From: Rhizophagus irregularis
Lineage: Eukaryota; Glomeromycota; Glomeromycetes; Glomerales; Glomeraceae
DNA length: 64,000 nt
Direction: 5' to 3'
NCBI RefSeq assembly: GCF_026210795.1
Contig: NC_089432.1
Span: forward strand, 2,294,001 to 2,358,000
The notes under the pieces were generated by a model. That model worked only from the letters and a program-made list of their open reading frames with translations. It was not told the origin of the DNA and searched no databases. A program made the translations under genes and the position numbers. This document shows positions 1-11,935 of the stretch, one piece after another. Numbering within the stretch: the stretch's first letter is position 1; every line of letters begins with the position of its first letter.

Positions 1-1346
1 TTTATCACAACAAAATGCCTTTAATTGTACTGATTCCTGATTTATTACTATATTTTTGTTGACATAAATTGCAAATATTAGATATCTACATTGCATGAAA
101 GATATTACCAAGTCAGATAACATACATAACTCTTTCACTCATTCATTAATAATTATGGAATTGGGCAAAAAACGTGATTTAGATTAATTTCAATCCCAAG
201 CTAATCATGATTGCAATTATATATGAATTTTCAATCTTACTCAATGAGTAAGATTGAGATTGAAATAGCTTGTCTGAGTAAAGCCTTTGCTTAGCTACTT
301 CAAATTTCAACTGAATACAAATTATCCTAAATGAAAATTATGCATAAACGTGCATAAACTTGCGTGAATTTACCATAACCCTGATCTGAATTTCATGTGA
401 ATTAAAGTTGAAATACTAATCCCAATCTCAAGCTGATCTCAATCTCAATCCCAATCCCAATCTCAATCATATTTTTATGAAGACACTCATTGTTTCATTT
501 ATATTTAAAAGCTATTTTGTGAATTATCATCAGTATTAGGAGAATAAAATAAGTGTAGATCTATAAAATATTACACGTGTGAAAAAACAATGAATCTACA
601 CCACTCATGAGTCGTGTCAATAAACAATATACGAGTGTGAAAAATTTAGAGGAATTTTCAATAGTATAAAATAATTGTATTTTAAAATGGCGTAATTTTT
701 TAAAAATAAAAAAATCGTATAATTATTTCAATTGTAGTAAAAAATCATGTAATTTATTTTAATAGTATAAAATCGTGTAACTTCAACAATAAAAAATCAT
801 GTAATTTATTTTAATAGTATAAAATCGTGTAACTTCAACAATAAAAAATCGTGTAATTATTTCAATAGTATAAAATCGTGTAATAAATTTAATAGTAAAA
901 TTATATTTATTTTTTAGCAATAGCATATTTTTTTAATTGTAAATAATAACGTTATTATCAATATATCAAATTTAATAAGAAAGTTCTTTTTTTTTTGTAT
1001 TGTGAAAATTCAATCTATATTATAAATACATAATTAATTACACGTTTAAAATAAAGCTAACATAAAATAAAGCTCACCATTTAATAATAACGCGTTAATT
1101 AATATAAGTGTTCTAATAAAATAAAAAATAAGATAATATGATAATAAGTGATAAGTAAAGCAGAAGTGAGCCAAAATATTTGAGCATACGAAGAAAAACG
1201 TTAATACGTTTCTCAAAATTAAGAAAAAGGTTAAGTTTTGCAAAGTTTACAAAATTTACCATTCTAAAGTCCCACGAAAAAAAGATATACACAGTGTAAT
1301 TCTATCCCAATAAAACTATCAGTAAAAAAGTTTTCAATTATCAGTT
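1..1346. other. Gene-free AT-rich stretch
   Basis: No convincing coding sequence is visible on either strand; the longest open frame is low-complexity and AT-driven. The stretch holds a short palindrome around 236-262 (CTTACTCAATGAGTAAG), runs of CAATCYCAATC between 420 and 470, and a tandem repeat between about 738 and 895, listed separately. Confidence 0.6.
738..895. repeat. Tandem repeat, unit about 52 bp, 3 copies
   Basis: Three head-to-tail copies of a unit containing AAAATCRTGTAATT, then TTTCAATAGTATAAAATCGTG, then (in the first two) AACTTCAACAAT. The third copy is the most diverged. No coding potential is seen. Confidence 0.7.
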
Positions 1347-1810
1347 TTCTTCCCCTATGAAAAAAGTCTGTGTGATTTTTGTTGAAAAATCATTCAATTA
1401 AATTCACTACGATTTCTGTATATTTGACCATACAATAATTGTGCTAAAAATTGCAATAAATCACACAATTATTGCATGGCAATTCATTCAATAATTATCC
1501 TATTTTTGACCTGAATTTATACAATTATTGTGTGATTTTTGAGCCAAATTTTAGGCCATATTTTAGGAATTATAGGTTAAATTTTACAGTAATAACAGGC
1601 AATTTATAAAGTGAAATTATGAATTTTTATTGACTTAAAATATAAAAAATATACACAATATTTCATAAATAAAATACTAAATTTGATATAATCATAAATA
1701 TAAAAATTTGTAAGAAAATAAAATAAAATAAAGTATGTTAGTAACATGAAAGTAAATTAGTAATATCAAAGAAGAAAGTAAATTATTAGTGTGAGTAAAT
1801 TATTAGTATT

Positions 1811-1985
1811 AAATAAAAAAGTATGAAGTTAGTGAAGAAAGCAAATTAGTAGTGTTAAAAAGTAAATTATTAGTGTTAGTAATAAAAAAGTATGAAGTTA
1901 GTGAAGAAAGCAAATTAGTAGTGTTAAAAAGTAAATTATTAGTGTTAGTAATAAAAAAAAAAGTATGAAGTTAGTGAAGAAAGCA
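1811..1985. repeat. Tandem repeat, unit about 69 bp, about 2.5 copies
   Basis: The unit runs from AAATTAGTAGTGTTAAAAAG to GAAGTTAGTGAAGAAAGC and recurs with a 69-bp period. It lies inside the TIR element at 1352-2763. It is purine-rich on the plus strand and non-coding. Confidence 0.75.
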
Positions 1986-2479
1986 AGTTAGTAACATTAA
2001 AATGTAAAAAGTTAGGAAAATAAAAAGATAAAGAACACAAGTTTTTCTTACCTGATATTTTAAAAGAAAGTTGAAGAAAAGTTAAAGGTTAAAAAAACAT
2101 AAACAAAAACATTTCACATCGTCATATTTATTTTGACGATCAGATCACGTGATCAATATATATAATTTTAAGAGTTGATTTTTACCGCATAATTCTGGCC
2201 AAATTATAATTCCAGTCAGAACTAATCGTGTAACCTAATAAAAAGTTTTTTACTTTTTTTTAGTTACAAGATGATACAAAAATTTCACCAATGGGTGCGG
2301 AAGATGTCCGTTTATAAGCAAATATGCAGTTGAATTTTGTGTAACCTTACTGCATAAATCACTTTACTTAGGAAAATCTATTTGTAATGGTTAAAAGTGG
2401 TCTATTTGACCCTAAAAGTGGTCAAATGTAACCATACAGGTAAGATGGAAAGTAGTATAGTAGGATTACCCAAAAATTG

Positions 2480-2645
2480 CTTTCCGTATCCTAAATTTAA
2501 GTCTATTTTCAAGTTGTACAATAATCACAATTTTTATTGTACAAAAATTGAATGTTTTCTGTATCCTAAATTTAAGTTGTATAAAGATCACACAAAAATT
2601 GAACATTTTCTATATCCTAAATTTAAGTTGTACAAAAATTGCATA
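2480..2645. repeat. Degenerate tandem repeat
   Basis: The string TATCCTAAATTTAAGT recurs three times (near 2487, 2562 and 2613), each followed by a TTGTA-rich stretch with ACAAAAATTG. An open frame crosses it only because the unit lacks stops; it looks non-coding. Confidence 0.55.
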
Positions 2646-2768
2646 CTTTTAATATGCTTTGAAAGACTTCATAGCTATTTTTATCCAAAAATCTGCAATA
2701 ATTGTACAATTTCCACACGGACTTGAACAAATATTAAAAATTGGATGATTTTTTTTCATAGGGTTCTT

Positions 2769-4080
2769 TGGAATCATTTTCAATGCTATCATCATCTTTC
2801 ACCTTCGATTCCTCCATAGTATTGCTTTCATTTCTTCTGGGATCTTGTTATCATTTAATAATGACTATTAAAAACCACAAGTTAGCACTTATCTCACCAT
2901 AAACGCAGTTACAAAATAATATTGATTGAAAGTAAAGAAAAAAAAATTATATAAATTTTATTAGACTATTTGTAAATACTTTTTTAAACTTTGTATTTAC
3001 ATCAATTTGGTCAATAAAATAAAATGAAAAAGGAAATTCAATATCGAGAACATCCTTGCTGACATATTGTATCCTTATATCCATCAGGTTTTGGAACTTG
3101 CATATCTTCAATTTGGATAATTCTTATCCATATGAAATTGTCCCAAAAATTTGAGTAATCTTTCATAATAACAATACCATTGCAAATGTTATTGTAATTA
3201 ACTAATAAAATATTACAAATATCGTATAGAAACTATAATTAAGCATAAAATTTATAAGATAATCAAATCAAATTATAAGTGAATGCAATAAAAATTATTC
3301 AAGTCATAAAACTTCGAAATTACTACCTATTTGTGTAGAATTTATGAATACAAAATCAATGAAATCATTTTATGCCAATCATATTTAAGAATCTCACAGA
3401 TGACGATAGAAGTTCTATATATATATAAATTAAATATAAATAAATAAATAAAATAAATAAAAACACGGTCAAATAAAATTTGCAATCGCAAATTTACCGA
3501 TTTTGCATAAATAGTTGATATGTAGATTACTTAAATCATATATTTAAGAAATTATTTCAAGATGTAAAATTTCGAAACTACCTATTTGTGTAGAATTTAT
3601 GAAACTTTCTATAATATAAAATCAATAAAGTATTTTTATATTTAAGGAATTATTTCAAGATGTAAAACTTTGAAACTACCTATCCGTGAAAAATTCATGT
3701 AAATTATGCAAAATTATAGATTTATACGGAGTGTAAATTTCCAGGTATTATAGACAGCTTTACGCAAATATTCACTTCATATAACTTCCTGATGTTATTA
3801 AAAAATGAAATTAAAGTAATTCTGGAAAATCAGATTAAAATACTAAGTAGGACTTTCTTCGTATTGTTAAACTTGAATATAAATTAAGAAAATTGTAGTT
3901 TTCATGGTGAAAATCAGTATAGAAATAAATATTCTGAAATTTATAAATTGAGATGTAAACAGAAAAAGTCAACATTTTATTTAAATATGACCAGTTTTAA
4001 AACTAATATAACGATTGAACAGACTAAACTAGTATATCAGTTAAGAATCCCTAATTAATTTTTGCTACCGTATAATATAG
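2769..4080. other. Gene-free AT-rich stretch
   Basis: No supported gene is seen. Two diverged copies of a segment containing GAAACTACCTAT, TGTGTAGAATTTATG and ATTTCAAGATGTAAAA lie near 3300-3380, 3550-3620 and 3650-3710, so this is a worn local repeat. Confidence 0.5.
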
Positions 4081-4083
4081 AAT

Positions 4084-4850
4084 ATTTCAGATTAGATGAA
4101 AAGAAGATTGGCGAAAAATAGAATCGCCAAGCAAATGGAGCGAGATAGAGGACGAAGAAGAGAGGACCAAAGCTTTCAAGGCACAATATTTGGAACGAAG
4201 GTAACGAGAACTACTCCTATCTTTTTCGCCAGAAATTAATGAAGACACAGAAGAAGACGAAGATGAAGAAGAACCCAAAGCATCACCATCACAGAAGAAA
4301 AAAGGAAAAAAGAAGAAGAAAAAGAGCAACAAGAAGAAACAGTAGAGAAGAAAGAAGAAACCACGAAGAGGAAACGAATTGCATTTTTAATCGAAGTCAC
4401 GTGATACACGTAAAAAATATTCCGATAACTGATAACAAAGATAACAAAAATGCAGCTCATTTCAGCGTTGTGGAATTTAGATTAGAATACTAACTTTTAT
4501 TTTTTGTAGGAATAAGGAGGATTTGGTGGAATAAATTGTTTGGGTGTGAGGCCGTTGGGACTCATCGTTTGAAACTGCTTTTAGCAGACCTAGAATTATT
4601 ACATATTTCACTCTTTTCTCCTACATTTATTAAAGTGAAATTTAATTAGTTAGGTTTCATAAATAGGTAGTTTGCTAGTTTTATTTTATTTTTTTTTTCA
4701 GGTATAGTATTTATTTATAATTTTGTTTTTGTAATGTGTCTTTAGATAGAATTACTCTGTTATAGGGTTGACACGTGTTTAGCACGGTTGGCTCTAAGTA
4801 TCTTGTATCTTAGGATAGTTCCTTTGATCATTAAATCCTAATAAAGATGC
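4084..4850 (+). pseudogene. Degraded retroposon-like fragment with Lys/Glu-rich coding remnant
   Basis: The stretch 4084-4380 is richer in GC and purines than its surroundings. It reads as a charged Glu/Asp then Lys-rich peptide in several frames, broken by stops. The part after 4500 is T-rich and gene-free and ends in AATAAAGATGCGTTACAGTTAAAAAA, which resembles the 3' end of a retroposed copy. A similar layout (short GC-richer coding remnant, T-rich tail, A-rich end) is seen at 10714-11839, where a target duplication is visible. No target duplication was found here, and the family cannot be named from what is left. Confidence 0.3.
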
Positions 4851-4929
4851 GTTACAGTTAAAAAAGAATATTTCAGATTGACTTGTATACTTTATATTAG
4901 TTTATATTTTGAATTTTTAATAATTTTCT

Positions 4930-5880
4930 TGTAGTTAAAAAGTATTTTTTTACTTTATTGGTTAAATATTCTTTCCAAATATTTACATGACCCTTCTTAA
5001 TACACTATAGTTTATAAAAACACTTTCTCTCTTTTTTATTATTCAAGTGATAAGTAAAAAAGAGTAACGAGTAGACCTTTTAATGATCTAACTATATTGA
5101 TAAATAAAATATGTCATTTTTTTAGGAATAATATTTGAAAGTCGATGAATATTTACACATTTATTATATATCTTGTTTATTTATTTTCTTTTAATTTAGG
5201 TTATTTCGAGACGAGATAGTAAACTTTGTAAAACCTTAAATAGTAAAATATAAATGTACTACATGCAAAATAATTCAAAAATCATATCGCGAAATTAGCA
5301 AATATTAAATTTTAAGTTCACATACAGATATTTTTATTTTATTTTATTTTTGGTTATTTAATTAACGTATAGAAACATTTTTGAAACACACATTAAAAGA
5401 TTGTCAAACACTTAGGAAACGGAAACTGTTATCAAGTTCGAAGCGCAGTTATCATTGTGCCGGACGGACAACAGGACATTTGTGAAACCTAGTCCTTCAT
5501 TACACCTCGGACTAAAAAGGCTAAATAAGTTTCACCATAAAAAAAATTGTTGATGTTGATCTAACTTGTATATTTATCTATGATTTAAATGATTTCTATA
5601 CTAGTATTTTGCGTTAAATTTATGATAAAAATTTGGTTCTTACAATATATTGTGTAACCTTATTTAGAGTGCATCTGTGTAATATGCTCATCTTTTAATC
5701 GAAATATATCATTTTATTGAAACTCAAAATTGAATGTAAATCTAAAGAAAAACCAATTGAAAAAAAAGTTAGAGGGAAAAATGAAAATGAAATATTTTTC
5801 AAAAAAAAAATCAGTAAATCTTAGAGATTACTGTTTCTAGAAAAGGGTTATTAAACTGCCTTTATATAGTGTTTCATGAT
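4930..5880. repeat. Segmental duplication, copy A
   Basis: Several blocks match 11930-12920 in order and orientation. These are AGGAATAATATT with its flanks, the AACTTGTATATTTAT / TATGATTTA block, TTGTGTAACCTT followed by TAATATGCT, and CTTAGAGATTA followed by a CTACTAAACT / TTATTAAACT stretch. Copy A lies about 2 kb upstream of kinase K1 and copy B about 0.8 kb upstream of kinase pseudogene K2. The duplicated unit therefore probably carried a kinase gene with its upstream DNA. Confidence 0.6.
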
Positions 5881-7861
5881 CTGACCGTCAAGAAAAATCT
5901 GAATCCGAACGAATCGATTCATTCGTCAGATGGTCCATCTAACTACAATATATCTTTTCTTTTTATGCCGAAGCCATAATCTCTTTGCAAGAATGCTAAC
6001 AAAAAAAATAAATTTTTATTTTCACTATCATATGGGCCCAGATCTGCTGAGTTCGATTCCTCATCTGATCCATCAACGGATGACAGATATCCGAATTTTA
6101 AACGTTGATGAAATGGAACTCTACTTTCATAATGTTTGTCATATCTTAAACCGAAGTTATTTAATGTCACTTTATTATTATAAATAATTAATTTTGTAAT
6201 CTAGTGAGCTATAATTATTGTACTATTATATTACAGAGAGCTATGAGAGCCACTAATCTACATTCTATGTTGTGATAGCTTTATTAATACAATCATAATA
6301 TTATTCAAGAATTGACTAATCAGTTGTGATTCAATTACAAAAAATTTTTTAAACAGTTAATCAGTCAATCAGATCTTCTCAAGTGGATGTATTATAAAAT
6401 TATTTATCTTATCCTATAAAACAATTGTTAATTTGATACATTGCTCTGAAATAATCTAGTCCATTGGCAACCTTGACCAGCCAATAAATTTGCTCGATCA
6501 TTTTGCAGATCTATATATACTATTAAATACCGTTGAACGTTACTAATTAACGTGCAATAACTATGTTTTTCTTAATCTTTAGCTACTTGTGCGTCGATTT
6601 CAAGTGTCTTATAACAAGAAGCTAAGACACTGTATGAAGTCTTTTACTAGCAAAACAGTAGATATATTTTTATGTTAAGTTTACTGTCTTAATTTAAAAA
6701 GTAACACTTAAAAGCATGAGTTTTCATTAATTAATTAATTGCATGAAAATTAAAAATTGGTAATAATTAATTTATTTATTTTATTATAGCTGAACTGTAT
6801 GTTTTATATCACTTATATAATACTTATATAATAATAAGGTCGTGTATCTTTAAATAATTATAGATATAGATAGACATATTAGATCATAATGATTTTATAG
6901 TTTTTAGAGTAAGACTCATTTACTCTTTCAAAAAAATCAAAATTTATTTAAATTGAATAACAGGAAACTTAGATATTAACTTTGAATTGAGTAATTTATT
7001 AATTAGCTATAATATTTATAATTTAATTATTTTATAACTTAATTTGGGTTGCTTTTATGTTATACGTAGGAATAGTTTATAGTTTTAATGATACAATTGG
7101 TTTGTGAAAATTTTTATCGTTGCAAGTGCTGTAAATTTTTTTTTTTAAGAAAAACTTTTTTTTCTTCGTTTCGCGTAGTCACGTGATCGGACTTTTATCG
7201 GATGATCAAACCACGTGGAATTTAACTAATGAACAGAATTTTTATCCTATTATTAGTAAGAACTTTTATAAATAGGAATGTGGATAAGTTAAATTAGATG
7301 GCCTAACTTACGATATATGAATAAAATTTCCTACATACAGTATTTGAGGATTGAATGTGTGTAATGTCACGTTTACAGACACTAGAGAATTAGTCAAGTA
7401 ATTAATTATTTGATGACTAAATTTTTACAAGTAATCTCTTTTTTATCAAGCAAAATAAGTTTATTTATTTATCTTACAATAAGCTGAACTTATTTATCAA
7501 TTACCAAAATATTTGAAAATTTAATCTTGCCTGGTTTTTAGAAACATCCTGCAATTATAAATGATTGACACTGCGGAGTAATGCTGCCCTAATTCCGAAA
7601 TTTTTCGGATGCTCTGATTTTAGAGAAATGTAGTCATTATTCGTAATATTAATTTTAAATTATTATAAAATTAAACAAAAAAAAATATACGATTTACCAA
7701 GTCAGTTATTTCCATTATTAAACCTGTACGAAGTTTTATCATCACGGTGATCGCCGAGAAATGATCGACGAATTACATTCATGCATAATTACGGCCTAGT
7801 AATACCAGCTGTAACACGATTGACACTTTAATGCGTATGCGTAATCACGACGTTTAATAGA
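5881..7861. other. Gene-free upstream region of kinase K1
   Basis: No supported gene is seen. Overlapping open frames on opposite strands near 5930-6187 have no recognisable domain; the minus one is acidic and Ser-rich. CACGTG hexamers occur at 7180 and 7212, about 0.7 kb before the K1 start. Confidence 0.45.
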
Positions 7862-7897
7862 ACCAGCCGTCAGCCGTCAGCCGACCAGCCGTCCATT
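7862..7897. repeat. GC-rich micro-repeat (AGCCGTC) before kinase K1
   Basis: CCAGCCGTCAGCCGTCAGCC and a further CCAGCCGTCC form a short 7-bp-period repeat in very AT-rich DNA, ending about 35 bp before the K1 ATG. It could lie in the 5' leader or core promoter. Confidence 0.5.
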
Positions 7898-7930
7898 CAA
7901 CTTTCAAAAAAAAAAAATTCAAATTTAACA

Positions 7931-9859
7931 ATGTCTGAATCTACCGCAGTTACTGGAGTTTCATATGATGAGGATATTAATTGGATTGAAGAAGCTATCG
8001 GTAAAAGACATATTAAATATTACGAATTTGAAAATTTTAACAATATTAAAGAAATTGGTTCGGGAAGCTTCGGAAAAGTTTATCGTGCGAACTGGAAAAA
8101 TTATCATAATTTTTTAGCTTTGAAATCCTTTTTTAATTTAAACGATGTAACAATTAAAGAAATTGTTAATGAGGTAATAACAAACATAAAAAAGTGCATA
8201 TCTTTATTATTATAATTCTAAAATTTTAATATTATATTCATGATTTAGCTTAAACTTCAGCGTGAAGTAGATTTCCATGAGAATATTATTCGTTTTTTTG
8301 GTGTTACGACAGGTATGATCATCATTTTATTTGTGTAACGTCACTTTGTAAAAATTTATGTTAACGTTAAATGATTTTTTTTACAGAATATCAAAACGGT
8401 AATAATGATAATTCAAAAAATTATTGGTTAGTAATGGAATATGCTAATAATGGTACTCTTAAAGAGTTTTTGAGGAAACATTTTAATAATCTTACTTGGG
8501 GTGATAAATTTAATATGGCACTTCAGCTGGCTCATGCTGTATTATGCCTCCATGATGAAGGAATCGTTCATCGTGATCTGGTAATTCATTTACATTTTAT
8601 TATTTTATTTTGTATCATATATATTAATTTAATTGATTTATTTAATGTATATTTAGCACTCTAAAAACGTATTAGTCCATCATCGAAATAATCGAAATAC
8701 CATAAAGTTGGCTGATTTTGGGCTATCAAAAAGAATTGATGAAGCATATGAAGAATATAGGACGCGATCAAATTTACTTGGTGTAGTTCCATATATTGAT
8801 CCAAAGAAATTTAATACACAACCATATTCTTTAAATAAAAAAAGTGATGTTTATAGTATTGGTGTACTTCTGTGGGAGATATCAAGTGGTCAGCCGCCTT
8901 TTGAAGGAATGACACGTTATGGTTTAATTGTACAAATTCCACAAGGTCTTAGAGAAACACCTGTTTCTGACACACCTACTGCTTATGTTAATCTTTATAC
9001 TGGTATGTATTATTATCAAATGCTACTAAATTTATCATTATTTTAATCAGATAAAAATCAATTTTTTTTAGAATGTTGGAATGGAGAGCCAGATAATCGT
9101 CCAACCATCAAACTGATAGTTGATGGGTTAAAGGCATTAAATAATAATCATAATAATTTCAGCATAATGGTCGATGAAATACTTAATCTCCCTAATAATA
9201 CAAGGGATGACGCAGAAAAACAGGAAATTCTTAATTATCTTGATAATCATAATGTGACTTTAATAGAAATTTATAATTGGTTAGTGGATGATCAGAATAA
9301 TCCAAATTCTATTATTCTGTTTGGAGATTTTAATTACTTTGGAATTGGAACCGATATTTATAAAATAAAAGCATTTAAATTATATAAAAGAGCAGCAGAT
9401 TTAGGAAATGCTAATGGAATGTATAATTTGGGACGTTTTTATGAAAATGGAATTAGAACTAATATTGATAAGAGAAGAGCATTTGAATTATATCAAAAGG
9501 CTGCAGATTTAGGAAATGCTAATGGAATGTATAATTTAGGACGTTTTTATGAAAATGGAATTGGAACTGATGTTGATGAAAAAAAAGCATTTGAATTATA
9601 TCAAGAGGCAGCAGATTTAGGAAATGCATCTGGAATAAATCATTTAGGATTTTGTTATCAACATGGAATTGGTACTGAAATTGATAGAAAAAAGGCATTT
9701 GAATTATATCAAAAGGCAGCAGAATTAGGGAATATATCTGGTATAGTTTATTTAGGAAATTGTTATCGATGTGGAATTGGAACTAATATTGATGAAAAAA
9801 AGGCAGTTGAATTACATCAAAAGGCTGCAGATTTAAGAAATGAATCTGGGAATAAATAG
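7931..9859 (+). CDS. K1: TKL-type protein kinase with Sel1 repeat tail (truncated tail)
   Basis: Predicted Ser/Thr (TKL-like) kinase that would phosphorylate proteins and use its helical Sel1 tail for protein contacts. Five exons fit GT-AG rules and keep frame: 7931-8173, 8249-8312, 8387-8580, 8657-9002 and 9072-9859, giving about 544 residues. The glycine loop GSGSFGKV is near residues 43-50, the ATP-binding Lys (LALK) near 65, HRDL near 164-167 and DFG near 187-189, so the catalytic set looks complete. The usual APE region reads PYIDPKKF. From about residue 365 come some five 36-residue Sel1 units (pattern LGxxYxxGIGTxxDxxKAFELYQKAA). The frame stops in the middle of the repeats. Sel1-like sequence goes on for another 500 bp downstream, so the tail was shortened by mutation. 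Related to K3-K6 in this window. Confidence 0.85.
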
Positions 9860-10371
9860 GTTTGAATATTGCTGTGATTATGGAATGAATTTGAACTGAC
9901 ATTAATAAGAGAAAAGCATTCATTCGGAATATGTAGGTTAGATAAGGTATTGTTATAAAAATGGAATTAGAATTAAATTGATGAAAAAGCATTTGAATTA
10001 TATCAAAAGGCGGCAGATTTATGAAATACATTTGGAATAAATAAGTTAGAATATTGTTATCAAAATGGAATTGGTAGAAGAGGAATTTAAATTATAAAAA
10101 AACTTGTAGATTTGGAAATACAGATAGAATATACAACTTAGTATATTTGTTATGGAAATGAAATCAAAACTGATACTATTAGTAAAGAAAGACATTTGAA
10201 TTATTTTAAGGTAGTAAATTTAGAAATAGAGTAGCTTGATAAATTTATAATATAGAGTAAAACAGAAAAAATATATACTGTAGATCAAGCAATTTATTCA
10301 TTTTAAAATCTTACAGAACAAGGAGATTATTAACCTCGAAATGAATTAGAAACATTTAAAAAGACTTTGTA
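9860..10371 (+). pseudogene. Abandoned Sel1 repeat tail of K1
   Basis: Sel1-like fragments continue in shifting frames right after the K1 stop: ATTTGAATTATATCAAAAGG coding for FELYQKA, and GGAATT/GGAACT glycine stretches. The far end, around 10300-10371, still reads as the family's usual C-terminus (a TEQGDY...RNELETFKKTL pattern with one stop). This matches the EQG...AQNELEKLL ending of K3. It shows that K1 once had a longer tail and lost it through frameshifts and stops. Confidence 0.7.
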
Positions 10372-10674
10372 ATATATTATTAGTTTTACCTATTAATTAA
10401 ATTGATGATTAAAGCGCCATGTAAAAATTTTGTTTATAGAAATCAAATAAATTTTGACATTAAATTAAACCATTTTTATAAATATAATTATATAAAGTAA
10501 AAAAGCCAACAAGATTCAGCTACCAAATTAAAAATTTATGGATTGATAACTTATTTTTATAATCGAATCAGGTTGGTAGAAGAGATTTTTTATGAAATAT
10601 GATTGCGAATGAGATTATTATAAAAGACCAATGATCATCGGAACTCAGTTTATATATGATAGAATAATACAAAG

Positions 10675-11935
10675 TAAATTATGTCTCTTGGTTGTAATCA
10701 TCTTTGCATATCTATCACTTTCTAGTGCGTTCTATGGATCAGCTGCCTTACCTGATTGGACCCACATCATCATGTCCAATAACGTCATTACATGATCACC
10801 CATGAAAAAATCATAACTGAATTATCAACTTGGGGACGCTTATTGGAAATTTCGTTCAACCCGCAGTATAAGTATCGATTGGTGTACCTAATACCGTACA
10901 GGACACAGATTATATTATGAGAACCTGGGTCCAAAAATTAGGGGACGCCTACATGCACTGGTTTTCTGGTAATTGGATGCTCCAAGACTGTAAGGACAGA
11001 GAGCATCACCAAACAACGCTTTCGCTACCGAAGGGCGCTTCAGAAAAGGATTTACTGGAACACGAGTTTGATAGGACCGGCTACTTTCCTTCCATTGTGT
11101 CAAGACTTGGAATCGTACAAGGAGTTCATAAAGTGATTTTATTTTTTGACTAACATAAAGTACTTGATAATTCTGTTTGGTTAAGTCATTCATCAGTCTC
11201 TCTAATTAGAGAAATCACAATCTCCTAGGCAGTTATGCCACAAATAAGAGACCAAATCCAAGGATAAAAGCCTTAAGAAATCTAAAGACAATACGACACA
11301 ACAGTCAAGCACTAGTTCCTTGAGTGGGACACGGAAGTCTACACAGTCAATGAAATCTTCTTCGCGCTTAGAACAAATGGCACAAACAAACTGAAACTTG
11401 GATATAACGTGATCTTTAGTCAAGATTTTAATGAAGTTACTTAGTAAACTATAGAAATAGCTTGGAACTCTAAACAAAGTTTTATATTTATTTCTAATTT
11501 TCTTTTTTTAGATTATTTTTTATTTTTTGTAGGACAATTATTTTTTTTTCTTTCCGTAGTTGTTTTAATTAAGGTGTAATTTTTAGGAATAGATAGTTTC
11601 AGTTTTCCTTATTTACATTTATTTTTTTTTCCCTTGTGTTCCACTGCTGTTAGGTCTAGCAACAGGTCTCTTTCTTTTTTTATGTTTTTTTTTCCTTATG
11701 GACACAGTAAAGTATGACTGCTCTGTTGGGTTTGTTTATCTTTTTAATTAGTACTTTGTTTTGGCTTTTTATTGTACTTTGTACTTAAATTGCTATTCTA
11801 TGTACTGGGTATCGATACTTTATTTGAATAAAAAAAAATATCTTTGCATATCTTTATAGAATTAACTCAAACTGCACCATTGAATAATAAACTTAGCGTA
11901 AATACAGTTGTTATACCGTAAATACCTGCAAGTTC
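10675..11935 (+). pseudogene. Small-secreted-protein relic split by an insertion
   Basis: The left part (10679-10713) codes for a hydrophobic LCLLVVIIFAY stretch. After removal of the insertion at 10714-11839, the right part (11854-11910) reads ELTQTAPLNNKL after one frameshift. This lines up with the signal peptide and following GLTQPAPLNKR of the intact gene at 40210-40392, and the DNA also aligns (AATTAACTCAAACTGCACCATTGAATAA against GATTAACTCAACCCGCTCCATTGAATAA). The copy is dead: the insertion, a frameshift and a stop all break it. Confidence 0.7.
10714..11839 (+). mobile_element. Retroposed insertion with 14-bp target duplication
   Basis: The 14-mer ATCTTTGCATATCT occurs at 10700-10713 and again at 11840-11853, exactly bracketing this 1126-bp segment. 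The segment ends in AATAAAAAAAAAT. A target duplication plus an A-rich 3' end is the mark of target-primed retroposition (LINE or LINE-mobilised). The first half is GC-richer and holds an open stretch at 10917-11153. It encodes a peptide with WVQKLGDAYMHWFSGNW and a ...FPSIVSRLGIVQGVHK end, preceded by one in-frame stop. I do not recognise this protein. The second half (11480-11820) is T-rich and non-coding. It may be a 5'-truncated LINE or a retrocopy. Confidence 0.65.

Larger units (their letters stand above)
1352..2763. mobile_element. Non-autonomous TIR element with 5-bp target duplication
   Basis: The left end reads CCCCTATGAAAAAAGTCTGT and the right end, in reverse complement, CCCTATGAAAAAAAATCATC. 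The TIRs are short and imperfect. The 5-mer TTCTT sits directly outside both ends (1347-1351 and 2764-2768), which fits a target-site duplication. The interior is AT-rich, with two tandem-repeat blocks and no transposase. The end sequence CCCTATRAAAAAA resembles the ends of the element at 52447-53976, so the two may be one family. The superfamily is not assigned. Confidence 0.5.

Noticed and set aside
4236-4493. Three overlapping open frames in the Lys/Glu-rich purine stretch
   Set aside because: Low-complexity GAA/AAG runs stay open in several frames; no frame has a convincing start, domain or splice plan, so it is listed only as a degraded fragment.
6045-6075. GAGTTCGATTCCTC resembling a tRNA T-arm
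   Set aside because: The stem does not pair properly and no acceptor, D or anticodon arms are found around it.
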